Shown here piece by piece: positions 17,896 to 26,007 of a DNA stretch of 64,000 nucleotides. The stretch covers positions 248,001 through 312,000 of the forward strand of contig NZ_JBHSEC010000002.1 of NCBI RefSeq assembly GCF_042651785.1, read 5' to 3'. How positions within the stretch are numbered: position 1 is the first letter of the stretch; each line of letters starts with the position of its first letter. The notes under the pieces were generated by a model that saw only the letters and a program-made list of their open reading frames with translations, did no database searches and was not told where the DNA came from. The position numbers were made by a program, and so were the translations under genes. This DNA comes from Chungangia koreensis. GTDB lineage: Bacteria; Bacillota; Bacilli; Bacillales_A; Planococcaceae.

Positions 17896-18768
17896 CTAAT
17901 CCATATAATAACGGATTAATGCATGAATTCCTTTTTCCTTATATCCATCTTCCGCCAATTGATCATAAATTTCTTTAGCAAGCTTCAAACCTGGGAGTTC
18001 TAATCCCATTTGTTCAGCTTCCATTAATGCAATTCTCATATCTTTTAAGAAATGTTTAATATAAAAGCCCGGTTCAAGATCGCCCTGCAAAATTCTTTTA
18101 GGATAATTTGACAATGACCACGAACCCGCAGCACCGGAAGAAATCGATTTTAAGACTGTTTCCAAATCCAAGCCTGCTTTCTTAGCATAGACAAGAGCTT
18201 CACAAACCCCTATCATATTCGTGGAAATGGCAATCTGATTACTCATTTTTGTGTGTTGACCGGCACCTGCTTTACCTTGGTAGACGATATTTCCACCAAA
18301 TAAGCTAAACACTGGAAGCAAGCGGTCGAACACTTCTTTTTCTCCGCCGCACATAATGGATAATGTTCCGTTCTTTGCCCCTACATCCCCTCCTGAAACC
18401 GGCGCATCAATAGAATGCATATCGAGGGCAGCGGCCTGCTCCGCAATACGGATTGCCAATGTGGGTTCAGATGTCGTCATGTCAACGACTATTTGCCCTT
18501 TTTCAGCAATAGTAAAAATCCCATGTTCACCAAAATAGACCTCTTCTACATCTGAAGGATAGCCTACCATAGTAAAGACGACTTCAGCATTTTTTGCAGC
18601 ATCGGAAGGATGATCTGCCCACACTGCCCCCTCTTCCAACAAATCAGCTGCTTTTTCTTTAGTTCTCGAATAAACCGTGAGCTTGTGACCAGCCTTTAGG
18701 AGATGTCGGACAATACTTTTCCCCATAACTCCTGTACCGATAAATCCGATCGATAGTGATTTTTCCAT
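17896..18768 (-). CDS. ykwC: NAD-dependent beta-hydroxyacid dehydrogenase YkwC
   Basis: 290 residues. N-terminal Rossmann motif GFIGTGVMGKSI, TMVGYPSDVEEVYFG, DAPVSGGDVGAKNGTLSIMCGG (the hydroxyisobutyrate dehydrogenase signature), catalytic Lys region GQHTKMSNQ, and GAAGSWSLSNY. The protein follows B. subtilis YkwC over its whole length. The family oxidises 3-hydroxyacids such as 3-hydroxyisobutyrate; the physiological substrate of YkwC is not known. SD AGGTGA upstream of ATG 18768. It lies just upstream of the CheW-like gene, 11 nt apart. Confidence 0.88.
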   Translation of the reverse strand: MEKSLSIGFIGTGVMGKSIVRHLLKAGHKLTVYSRTKEKAADLLEEGAVWADHPSDAAKNAEVVFTMVGYPSDVEEVYFGEHGIFTIAEKGQIVVDMTTSEPTLAIRIAEQAAALDMHSIDAPVSGGDVGAKNGTLSIMCGGEKEVFDRLLPVFSLFGGNIVYQGKAGAGQHTKMSNQIAISTNMIGVCEALVYAKKAGLDLETVLKSISSGAAGSWSLSNYPKRILQGDLEPGFYIKHFLKDMRIALMEAEQMGLELPGLKLAKEIYDQLAEDGYKEKGIHALIRYYMD

Positions 18769-18839
18769 TCAGGGTCACCTGCTTTCCTATGTATAGAACT
18801 ATTGTATCAAAGCGGGGGATGAAAACCATAAAAAGGACA

Positions 18840-18873
18840 AAAAAATAGGACAGATCCTAACGGAACCTGTCCT
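18840..18873 (-). terminator. Terminator of second MoxR operon
   Basis: Imperfect stem AGGACAG.TCC/GGA..CTGTCCT followed on the minus strand by a T run. It lies about 60 nt past the DUF4129 stop codon. Confidence 0.8.
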
Positions 18874-18934
18874 CAAAAGGGGGAAATGAGAATGTTGCTG
18901 TGTTCAATCATAATATAGCCTTTCTATTCAATCG

Positions 18935-20167
18935 TTAAACATCTTTTTCAAAAAATTTTTTGTTTATTTTCAGTAGTTGTTCCAAAAACCATATGCCATC
19001 CTGTTCAGCTATCGTTCCGGCACCATATCGAACGGAGTCATAAACCTCGAAGAATCGTGGCTCTGCTTCCCACTCCATCCGTTTAAACCATTCCCTCACC
19101 GTCTCCTCCCGGTTCCGATGAAAACCAGCTTGGGCAGCTTCAGTCTCAAACTTAATGAAGGCTTCCCTGACAATATGAGAATCCATTGAGTAAAGCCATT
19201 TCTCCCCTACATCTTCTCCGACATGATCTATTTTTCCTCTCTCCACTTCAAATGGTAGAGATTCTACTTTTTCAAACTCAATTCTATTCTTCATCATCCG
19301 ATAAATGATCAAAGCAAAGATAACAATTGCAACTCCGATGATGATCGGCAGCCATGGGAAATTTGCTTCAGAACCGGTAGGAATATCATAGGGTTGCCGC
19401 TGTTCTGACACCGTCTCAGCTGGAGGGGTTTCACTTTCCCTTGGTTTTCTTGCTGCGATCAAGCCTTTAAGCCAGGCAATCGGTTTCTCCATAAGAGATC
19501 CGATGAACGGCAAAAAGAGGTAAAGAACTTTTAAGACCACCCACTCGATTCCATCCCGAATCATCGACCCGAAATTCCGAATAAATAAGTAAGCAATAAC
19601 ACCAGTACCTGTCACCACTGAAAACAGCTTCACAACATCAGCCGAAAATTGTTTGACCCTTTCTGCTTTTAGCCATTGTTCAAACAGCCTTGTACCAATT
19701 GAAATAATGACCATAACAATCAAAAGCACGGTTAATAATGACAACTCGTAAGTTAAACCGAACATGGTCAAAGCAACAGCCATGATCGAATAAAGGACTG
19801 AAATCTTTGCTATAAATGGTAAGTCATAAACCCCTTCAAGCTGAATAGAGCCGAATCGATCTTGCAAGCGCCAGATCGAAATAGTGGATAGTACAAGATA
19901 AATGACTATCGAACCTTCGAGAATAAGAATTGACGTTAGAAACAAACATGTTAACATGACTGCCGAACCAGTATTGTAAGGTTTTTTCCGATATAACAAT
20001 GTTGCAGTAATGGCAATTAGCAGGAACGAAGTAAATGCTACAAATGGCAATGGAATATTGGTTTCACCATAGAAAAATACTAAGGGCAAGGTAAAGTAAA
20101 ACATGTCCTGAATAAATTTTCCGGGAGATACAACTTGGATTAAACGGACGCTTGCCGAATTCGCCAT
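18935..20167 (-). CDS. DUF4129 membrane protein lacking transglutaminase domain
   Basis: 410 residues with about seven membrane segments in the first 230 residues, another near 275-292, and a cytoplasmic C-terminal DUF4129 domain (REAFIKFETEAAQAGF ... YDSVRYG). In the usual MoxR-DUF58-YebA module the third protein is about 700 residues, with a transglutaminase-like Cys-His-Asp domain between the membrane part and DUF4129. That domain is missing here, and no Cys-containing core is present. AAAGGGGGGAG precedes ATG 20167, which overlaps the DUF58 gene by 28 nt. Function unknown. Confidence 0.8.
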   Translation of the reverse strand: MANSASVRLIQVVSPGKFIQDMFYFTLPLVFFYGETNIPLPFVAFTSFLLIAITATLLYRKKPYNTGSAVMLTCLFLTSILILEGSIVIYLVLSTISIWRLQDRFGSIQLEGVYDLPFIAKISVLYSIMAVALTMFGLTYELSLLTVLLIVMVIISIGTRLFEQWLKAERVKQFSADVVKLFSVVTGTGVIAYLFIRNFGSMIRDGIEWVVLKVLYLFLPFIGSLMEKPIAWLKGLIAARKPRESETPPAETVSEQRQPYDIPTGSEANFPWLPIIIGVAIVIFALIIYRMMKNRIEFEKVESLPFEVERGKIDHVGEDVGEKWLYSMDSHIVREAFIKFETEAAQAGFHRNREETVREWFKRMEWEAEPRFFEVYDSVRYGAGTIAEQDGIWFLEQLLKINKKFFEKDV

Positions 20168-21324
20168 TCTGCTCCCCCCTTTACTTCAGTTCCTTCCAAG
20201 TGAAGCTTCGTCTCATTACGCCATTCATTCAAAATAGGTGTAAACGATCGGACATCATGAGTCATTACAACCGACATTACCGGGAGACCTTCCCTTACTT
20301 GCAACGATTTCAGCATATGACTAAAAGGCATCGTCATATCATTTTGTGAGATACTGGCTAACAAATCCATTACCCGTTGTCTTTGTATGCCTCCATCTCC
20401 TGTCGGCAAATAGAGGAAAGGAGATTTGCCGTACGTACGGATATTAATCGCAAGAGAATATGGAATCCCGTTCCGATAGCAATATTCCGCATACGACGCG
20501 AGCCTTTCCATTTTCTCCTCCAAATCTGGAATTATTGAATAGCGATTTTGAGCATTTAAAACGAATAATACAGATTGATTGGATACCTTTGTAAATACCT
20601 TTGTTTGGAGCGATTGCATACGAGCTGTCGCTTTCCAATGAATGTGCTGGAACTGATCAGTCGGCAAATAATCACGTGTACCCACCGGCAAATACGGATC
20701 ATCGAAAACAGAATGTTTATCATCATAGTGTCCTGGCTTTAGCGAAGCCGGTTTCCAAGGATCTGTTATCACATGAATCGGAGGATACACGATATGTTCT
20801 TTCATCAAATATTTACTATATTGCATACGGAGACTTCCCTCACTAAAAGGGTGAGGAATCTCCACTTCTAATTTCTTGATTTTTGACAGTCCCCTCTTCA
20901 CCCCTTCTACAGGGATACGAAGAACTGCTTTTTCTTTTCGTCCAATCATAAATGGAACAGTGACCTCGTAAAGTGCGGAATGATTTTCTCTACTCTCCAT
21001 TCCGCTTGGCATTACAGCGTCTTGGAAAGTGATGGTCACGTTTGCGTTCCAAATAGGCAGTCCTGTATTGGTGAACACTATTTCCCAATAAGATGCAGTA
21101 CCGGAAATCGTTCTTTTCCGAACCCTTGAATTGTCAAAGCTTAATCCTTTTCCCATCCGTTTAAAATAATAGTGCTGAAGTCCAATGACACCTGCTAACA
21201 TAGAGAGAACTGCCGCAGCCTCATACTGCATTAAGAAAATTGCGATAATAGCAAATAAAACTAAAGGGGACAGAAGCTTTTCAAACGCTTTGCCCCCTCC
21301 TTCGTCTCGGATCCACTCATTCAT
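20140..21324 (-). CDS. DUF58 family protein, membrane-anchored form
   Basis: 394 residues. Two membrane segments near residues 18-50, a beta-rich region, then the DUF58 motif VGTRDYLPTDQFQHIHWKATARM near 215-237 and a VWA-like fold (VLFVLNAQNR). This is the longer, YeaD-like form, unlike the soluble one at 3884-4750. It overlaps MoxR (ATGA) and the DUF4129 gene, so the module is co-translated. Confidence 0.88.
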   Translation of the reverse strand: MNEWIRDEGGGKAFEKLLSPLVLFAIIAIFLMQYEAAAVLSMLAGVIGLQHYYFKRMGKGLSFDNSRVRKRTISGTASYWEIVFTNTGLPIWNANVTITFQDAVMPSGMESRENHSALYEVTVPFMIGRKEKAVLRIPVEGVKRGLSKIKKLEVEIPHPFSEGSLRMQYSKYLMKEHIVYPPIHVITDPWKPASLKPGHYDDKHSVFDDPYLPVGTRDYLPTDQFQHIHWKATARMQSLQTKVFTKVSNQSVLFVLNAQNRYSIIPDLEEKMERLASYAEYCYRNGIPYSLAINIRTYGKSPFLYLPTGDGGIQRQRVMDLLASISQNDMTMPFSHMLKSLQVREGLPVMSVVMTHDVRSFTPILNEWRNETKLHLEGTEVKGGAEWRIRQASV

Positions 21325-22259
21325 TTCATCACAGCCTCTACCGGAGCTGGCACGGATGAAACAATCTCTTCCATCACTTCGCCTACTTCGCGCGTTAACA
21401 TGCCTTCAGGTGTCAAAACAATCCGGTGTCCTGCAATATGTGGAAGTACAGCTTTCACATCATCAGGATTCGTAAAATTACGTCCTTCTAAGAAAGACAT
21501 CCCCTGCGCAGCCTGTAAGATGGCAAGTGCTGCCCGCGAGCTAAGTCCGATTTCAATTGAATGATGCTCTCTCGTCGCTCGGACAATATGTACAATATAT
21601 GCTTGAATATCCTCATGAACAGCAATCTCTTTCACTTCTTTGGACCACCGCATGACATCTTCCAACGAAACAATTGAATCCGCCATCACCTTGCCAGGGT
21701 TTTTACCAAAATCAGCTAATATTTTCTTTTCCTCATCTAAGTCAGGATAGCCAATTTCAATTCTGAATAAGAAGCGATCGAGCTGGGCTGCAGGAAGAGG
21801 GAAAGTCCCTTGTTGGGATTCCACTGGATTTTGAGTGGCAATAACCATAAAGGGGTTAGGAAGTTTGACCGTTTCCCCATCAATTGTCACTTGTTTTTCT
21901 TCCATCGCTTCAAGTAGACTGGATTGGGTTCTCGGAGTTGCACGGTTTATTTCATCAGCTAAAAGGATATTCGTATGTATTGGTCCTATTCGTAGAACAA
22001 AATCCTGATCCCGCGGGTTGAAAAAACGGATACCCGTCACATCCGAAGGTAGGACATCCGGTGTAAACTGCATCCGTCTAAATTGCCCCGCTATAGCTCC
22101 TGCAAATGATTTAGCCATTAATGTTTTACCCGAACCGGGCACACTTTCTAAAAGCACATGACCTTGCTGAATCATTGCGATGATCATCAAATCGAATTCA
22201 CTTTTCCTTCCAATTACAGAACGTTCCAATTCTGACCTAAGCGCATCCAGTTTTCTCAT
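21321..22259 (-). CDS. MoxR family AAA+ ATPase (second copy)
   Basis: About 312 residues. Walker A LESVPGSGKTLM, Walker B LLADEINRATPRTQ, sensor IATQNPVES, and C-terminal GLSSRAALAILQAA. YeaC-like. The start at the second ATG (22259) leaves 5 nt after GGAGG; the first ATG (22262) is closer than usual to it. First gene of the three-gene MoxR-DUF58-DUF4129 operon, following the Spo0E-like gene by about 20 nt. Confidence 0.92.
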   Translation of the reverse strand: MRKLDALRSELERSVIGRKSEFDLMIIAMIQQGHVLLESVPGSGKTLMAKSFAGAIAGQFRRMQFTPDVLPSDVTGIRFFNPRDQDFVLRIGPIHTNILLADEINRATPRTQSSLLEAMEEKQVTIDGETVKLPNPFMVIATQNPVESQQGTFPLPAAQLDRFLFRIEIGYPDLDEEKKILADFGKNPGKVMADSIVSLEDVMRWSKEVKEIAVHEDIQAYIVHIVRATREHHSIEIGLSSRAALAILQAAQGMSFLEGRNFTNPDDVKAVLPHIAGHRIVLTPEGMLTREVGEVMEEIVSSVPAPVEAVMK

Positions 22260-22280
22260 CATTTCCTCCAGTTGCTCCGA

Positions 22281-22466
22281 TTATTTCCGCAGCTTATATT
22301 TTTTCTGTGTCTGCTTTAATCTGGTGCTAAGATTATACATATTCAATAAATGGTCCAACTGCTTGCTTAAACGGATTGTTTCTGCATTTGAAATTCCTTT
22401 TTCGAGAGCGGTCTCGATCATTTCTGCACGAGTATCTTCTATATCTTTCAATAAAGTGCCTTTCAA
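22281..22466 (-). CDS. Spo0E-family aspartyl-phosphate phosphatase
   Basis: 61 residues, basic and helical, with the family signature S..LD (LSKQLDHLLNMY, about residues 33-44). Such proteins dephosphorylate Spo0A~P and hold back sporulation. TTG start with GGAGG 7 nt upstream. A TATAAT lies at 22505-22510 on the minus strand, with Spo0A-box-like sequences further upstream (22541-22561). The small size is normal for the family. Confidence 0.85.
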   Translation of the reverse strand: MKGTLLKDIEDTRAEMIETALEKGISNAETIRLSKQLDHLLNMYNLSTRLKQTQKKYKLRK

Positions 22467-22816
22467 CTGCAGACCTCCGTTCCATATGAATTTCCTGAAA
22501 TCCTATTATACACGATTTTCCACTTTATAGAATCATTAACTTGACGACATTTTCCGACATTTCTTTCAAGTTTCAGACAAAACTTTCAATTTTTTCGCCA
22601 AATCCCCAAAGTAATCCTTTGTGAATTTAATCCTTTCAATCCAACAATGATCATCTTTCTCCTCCATTTATTATACAAATATTTATTTATATATGATTAA
22701 GAAGTTATTCCCGAATTATTTCACGAATACATTGGAAAATTTCCAAAAAAGGCTTTACTACCTTTCGATATTAAGGCAAACTGTATTGTATTAGTTTGTA
22801 AAGGAGTTATTATTCT
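22467..22816. promoter_or_regulatory. Divergent regulatory region, Spo0E-like / ykvS
   Basis: AT-rich spacer with no gene. On the minus strand there is a TATAAT at 22505-22510 without a good -35, and two TGTCG cores (ATGTCGGAAAATGTCGTCAA) at 22541-22561, one mismatch from the Spo0A box TGTCGAA. On the plus strand AAAGGAG serves ykvS. Nothing else recognisable. Confidence 0.45.
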
Positions 22817-23005
22817 ATGAAAATTGCAGAAATCGGGAATATTATTGAATTCAAAGACGGTTTGCAAGGTATTGTTGAAAAAGTCAATGAGAACTCGGTT
22901 ATCGTAGACTTAACATATATGGAAAACTTCGAGCAATTGGAGCTTGAAGAAAAAACCGTTGTGAATCATAAACGCTATAAAATCTTATATAGCAATGAAG
23001 ACTAA
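22817..23005 (+). CDS. ykvS: DUF2187 family protein YkvS
   Basis: 62 residues: GNIIEFKDGLQGIVEKVNENSVIVDLT followed by KTVVNHKRYKIL, the KOW/SH3-like barrel of DUF2187 as in B. subtilis YkvS. The family has no established function. AAAGGAG 10 nt before ATG. Confidence 0.88.
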   Translation: MKIAEIGNIIEFKDGLQGIVEKVNENSVIVDLTYMENFEQLELEEKTVVNHKRYKILYSNED

Positions 23006-23079
23006 TTCCATGTCACTCCTTATCATATGAAACCAAAACAGTACATCATCGTCTAACTATTTGTAGAGGAGGAACTACC

Positions 23080-23778
23080 ATGAATTTAAAATGGACATCA
23101 CTATCTATTCTATTAGCATCCGCATTGTTTTTAGCGGCATGTACTTCCGATGAAGATAACACCAAACAAAAAGAGGATTCCACAACTGAACAACAGCAAC
23201 CTTCTGAGCAAACAGATGGAGAGCAAAAAGAAGATGATTCTACTGAAACAATTGACGAGCCAGTCGATGACGATTCCAGTGAAGAACCGGCATTGCGTGA
23301 AGACGAAGCTTCATTGACTTATACGCTTAACGGAGAGCAAAAAGAAGAAATCGGTTATTTAACTGAGAGCGATCAGCAAAACTACTCATTATATAAATTG
23401 GATGGCTATGAACTGACGGGTGAAGAGCCAAATAAAGACGCTCTATATGCAACTGAAAATGATTCTGTGTTCATGCGGATTGAAACAATTTCTACGGATG
23501 ATGCTGATTATGAAGTCATACTGAAGAATATGATGGAGACGATGGCGGCCATCTCAATTGATGAAGAGCCTGTGACAATCACTGAAGAAGGAAAACTACC
23601 TGCAGGCGAAGGAATTAAAAATGCAGTCGGTTATGAAGTTCCGAAAGAAATTGGTACAATTTCCGGTTATGTATTCGAGCGCGGCGACCTAATTGTACGC
23701 CTCACTATTTTTGACCGGAATGATGCTAACTTGACTGATGCCTTATTGAAAATGGGCGAAACAGTAAACGTAAAATAA
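23080..23778 (+). CDS. Lipoprotein, acidic
   Basis: 232 residues. Lipobox LAAC at about 18-21 after a short signal peptide, then an acidic low-complexity linker (about 25-70, rich in D, E, Q and T), then a folded domain with no motif I recognise. Expected on the outer face of the membrane. GAGGAGG ribosome site, and a strong shared terminator after the stop. A single-gene unit. Confidence 0.82.
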   Translation: MNLKWTSLSILLASALFLAACTSDEDNTKQKEDSTTEQQQPSEQTDGEQKEDDSTETIDEPVDDDSSEEPALREDEASLTYTLNGEQKEEIGYLTESDQQNYSLYKLDGYELTGEEPNKDALYATENDSVFMRIETISTDDADYEVILKNMMETMAAISIDEEPVTITEEGKLPAGEGIKNAVGYEVPKEIGTISGYVFERGDLIVRLTIFDRNDANLTDALLKMGETVNVK

Positions 23779-23786
23779 TCACTATA

Positions 23787-23836
23787 CAAAAAAGGAGATT
23801 CCTTGCCGAAACCGGCATTGGAATCTCCTTTTCTTA
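23787..23836. terminator. Bidirectional terminator, lipoprotein / marR
   Basis: Twelve-bp stem AAAGGAGATTCC/GGAATCTCCTTT with an inner GCCG..CGGC pair and T/A runs on both sides, between converging genes. Confidence 0.9.
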
Positions 23837-23843
23837 ACTGTTT

Positions 23844-24287
23844 TTAAGATAAATCCTTAATTGAAAGCCCTAATTTCTTAAGAATTTCAGATGCTTGTTT
23901 TTTTTCCTCGTTTGAAAGTACATCCATTAAGCTGTGAATATTTTGTTCGTGCTCTGGGAACAGCTTGTCCATTAACTCTTTACCGTCCTCCGAAATCTCC
24001 GCAAACGTTACCCGGCGGTCTGTCGGACAACTTACCCGGCGAATAAGACCTCGTTTTTCCAACTTGTCAATGACATACGTAATAGAACCGCTCGCCAAGA
24101 GGATCTTATTTCCAATTTTCTGCAAGGGCTGGTTGCCTTTGTGATAAAGAAGTTCCAGCACAGCAAATTCTGTCGGATTTAATCCATTTTCTTGAAAGAA
24201 GGAATTTGCCTGTTCATGTAAAACTTTGGTTGCTCTTGACAGGACAACAAATAACCGTAATGATTCATTCTCTTTTTCTATCGACAT
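23844..24287 (-). CDS. MarR family regulator, MhqR-like
   Basis: 147 residues with the MarR winged helix: LNPTEFAVLELLYHKGNQPLQKIGNKILLASGSITYVIDKLEKRGLIRR, then the wing PTDRRVTFAEIS. The block LASGSITYVIDKLE resembles B. subtilis MhqR (YkvE), a repressor of quinone-responsive genes, and the chromosomal neighbourhood agrees. No divergent target gene is adjacent. Ligand unknown. Confidence 0.85.
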   Translation of the reverse strand: MSIEKENESLRLFVVLSRATKVLHEQANSFFQENGLNPTEFAVLELLYHKGNQPLQKIGNKILLASGSITYVIDKLEKRGLIRRVSCPTDRRVTFAEISEDGKELMDKLFPEHEQNIHSLMDVLSNEEKKQASEILKKLGLSIKDLS

Positions 24288-24379
24288 ATCTCTTCATCCT
24301 TCACCCGAAACTGTTATTACTTGACATTATATCGGGAAATCAGAAGCTTTGTCAAAAGCACCTTAAATGAAATCCGTCA

Positions 24380-25819
24380 TTAGGACAAAATTCCATCCAC
24401 ACATTGGTCATCAAATGTTTCCTCTTTTTGATTCAGAGGAAGAAGGATATAAAAAGTGGTTCCCTCTCCAAGTTTACTACTCACTTGAATAGTTCCTCCA
24501 TGTTCCTCTACAGTTTTCAAAACAAACGGCAGACCAAGTCCGGTTCCTTGAACTTTTGTCGTAAAGAAAGGAAGGAAAATCTGTTCAATCTGATGTTCGG
24601 TTAAGCCTATTCCCTCATCAATGATCGAGATTTTCAATAGATCCGGATTCTCTAATTCTGTTTTTATTCCAACTTGTCCACCTTCATCAGATACCTCAAT
24701 TGCATTTTTAATAAGATTAATCAACACTTGCTTCATCCGATTCGGTTCCATCAGAATCTGGTCGTATTCAGAAGTTATATCAAAGTGGATTAATAAGTTC
24801 TTCATTACTGCCTGCGGTTGCATGATATTAACAACGTCCATAATGATTTCGTGGATTGAAACAAGGACCTTGTCCATTTTCAGAGGCTTTGATAAGATGA
24901 GGAACTCATTCAAAATGGAATCCATCCGGTTTAACTCTTGGTCAATCACTGCTAAGTAGGATTTCCCTTCCTCGTTCGTTGACAGTTTAAGCAACTCGGT
25001 AAATCCTTTTAGGGACGTCATGGGGTTTCTAATTTCATGGGCAATACTTGCGGCTAACTGACCTAACGTAGAAAGTGAGTTATTATGTTCAATTTGAAAC
25101 TTCATCATTTCCTTCTCAGTTTCATCTCTAATAATAGTGATATAGAGGTGTTTCTTGTCGTACCTGGATGTAGTGAAGTGGTAGTAATTTTCTTCCACCT
25201 CATGCCCTACATTACATTTGAAAACGGTTTGCGAGAATCCCACATCTTTTGCTTGTAAAATATAGTCATTTACCTTGTCTCGTTCTTCCGGGAATAAATC
25301 AAATAAAATGGAAATCCCTTTTCCTATCAAACTATTCTTTTGAATACCCAAAAAGTCACATGCTCGATCATTCGCATCGACGATCACACCATTTTCATCA
25401 TTAAGAATAATACCTGTTAACGTCGTATTGAAAATCCGTATAAAACGCGAATCAAAAAGATTGATTTGCGAAAGGACTTCCGGAATTGTCATTGTGAAGT
25501 CGAATCGAACAATCAGTAAATCGGTTGAAGACTGGTAAGTTGAACGGGCTTTCAGTGAAGTGGATTTTCCACTTTTCAATGTAAACTTGACTTCGCTTGA
25601 AGACTGCCCCTCTTTTTTTGACTGTTCTACAAAAGCAGACCAAGTCTTATGTGATTCCTTTTCTAATAAGAGCAGGAAATCATACCCCGTTTCTAATCCC
25701 AATATTTGTTTTGCAGCTTTATTGACATGTTGGATTCTCGTTCCATCTATAATGGCAACGGGTTCTTTGGCCTCATTGAACAACAAGTTAAAACCCGAAA
25801 ATAGGTCATAATCTTCCAA
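24380..25819 (-). CDS. Cytoplasmic PAS sensor histidine kinase (sporulation-kinase type)
   Basis: About 479 residues with no membrane segment. Two PAS domains (about 15-110 and 118-230), HisKA with phospho-acceptor LAASIAHEIRNPMTSLKGF, and HATPase with N box LINLIKNAIE, G1 IIDEGIGLT and G2 GTGLGLPF. No response regulator is adjacent, as expected for phosphorelay kinases feeding Spo0F; KinA/KinE-like by architecture. The start is uncertain: AGGAGG abuts GTG 25831 too closely, so a TTG at 25819 is preferred. Confidence 0.85.
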   Translation of the reverse strand: MEDYDLFSGFNLLFNEAKEPVAIIDGTRIQHVNKAAKQILGLETGYDFLLLLEKESHKTWSAFVEQSKKEGQSSSEVKFTLKSGKSTSLKARSTYQSSTDLLIVRFDFTMTIPEVLSQINLFDSRFIRIFNTTLTGIILNDENGVIVDANDRACDFLGIQKNSLIGKGISILFDLFPEERDKVNDYILQAKDVGFSQTVFKCNVGHEVEENYYHFTTSRYDKKHLYITIIRDETEKEMMKFQIEHNNSLSTLGQLAASIAHEIRNPMTSLKGFTELLKLSTNEEGKSYLAVIDQELNRMDSILNEFLILSKPLKMDKVLVSIHEIIMDVVNIMQPQAVMKNLLIHFDITSEYDQILMEPNRMKQVLINLIKNAIEVSDEGGQVGIKTELENPDLLKISIIDEGIGLTEHQIEQIFLPFFTTKVQGTGLGLPFVLKTVEEHGGTIQVSSKLGEGTTFYILLPLNQKEETFDDQCVDGILS

Positions 25820-25868
25820 AATGGCTCGCACCTCCTCACTCTTTTACTACAAAATATGAGACAAGTCC

Positions 25869-25924
25869 GTACATTATGCAGATAAAATAATTTCCTTATT
25901 AATAGAGATTATTCCATAATGTAC
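25869..25924. promoter_or_regulatory. Long inverted repeat between divergent genes
   Basis: Perfect 10-bp arms GTACATTATG (25869-25878) and CATAATGTAC (25915-25924), separated by 36 AT-rich bases, between the kinase and radical-SAM genes. It may be a pair of operator half-sites or a structured leader. No T run suggests termination. Confidence 0.5.
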
Positions 25925-26007
25925 CTGTCGAATGAATAGTCCTTTCGGTTTATATTGTCCCATTTGCACACCACTGGTAAGATTAATAATGAAAAGGAGA
26001 CAAATAA

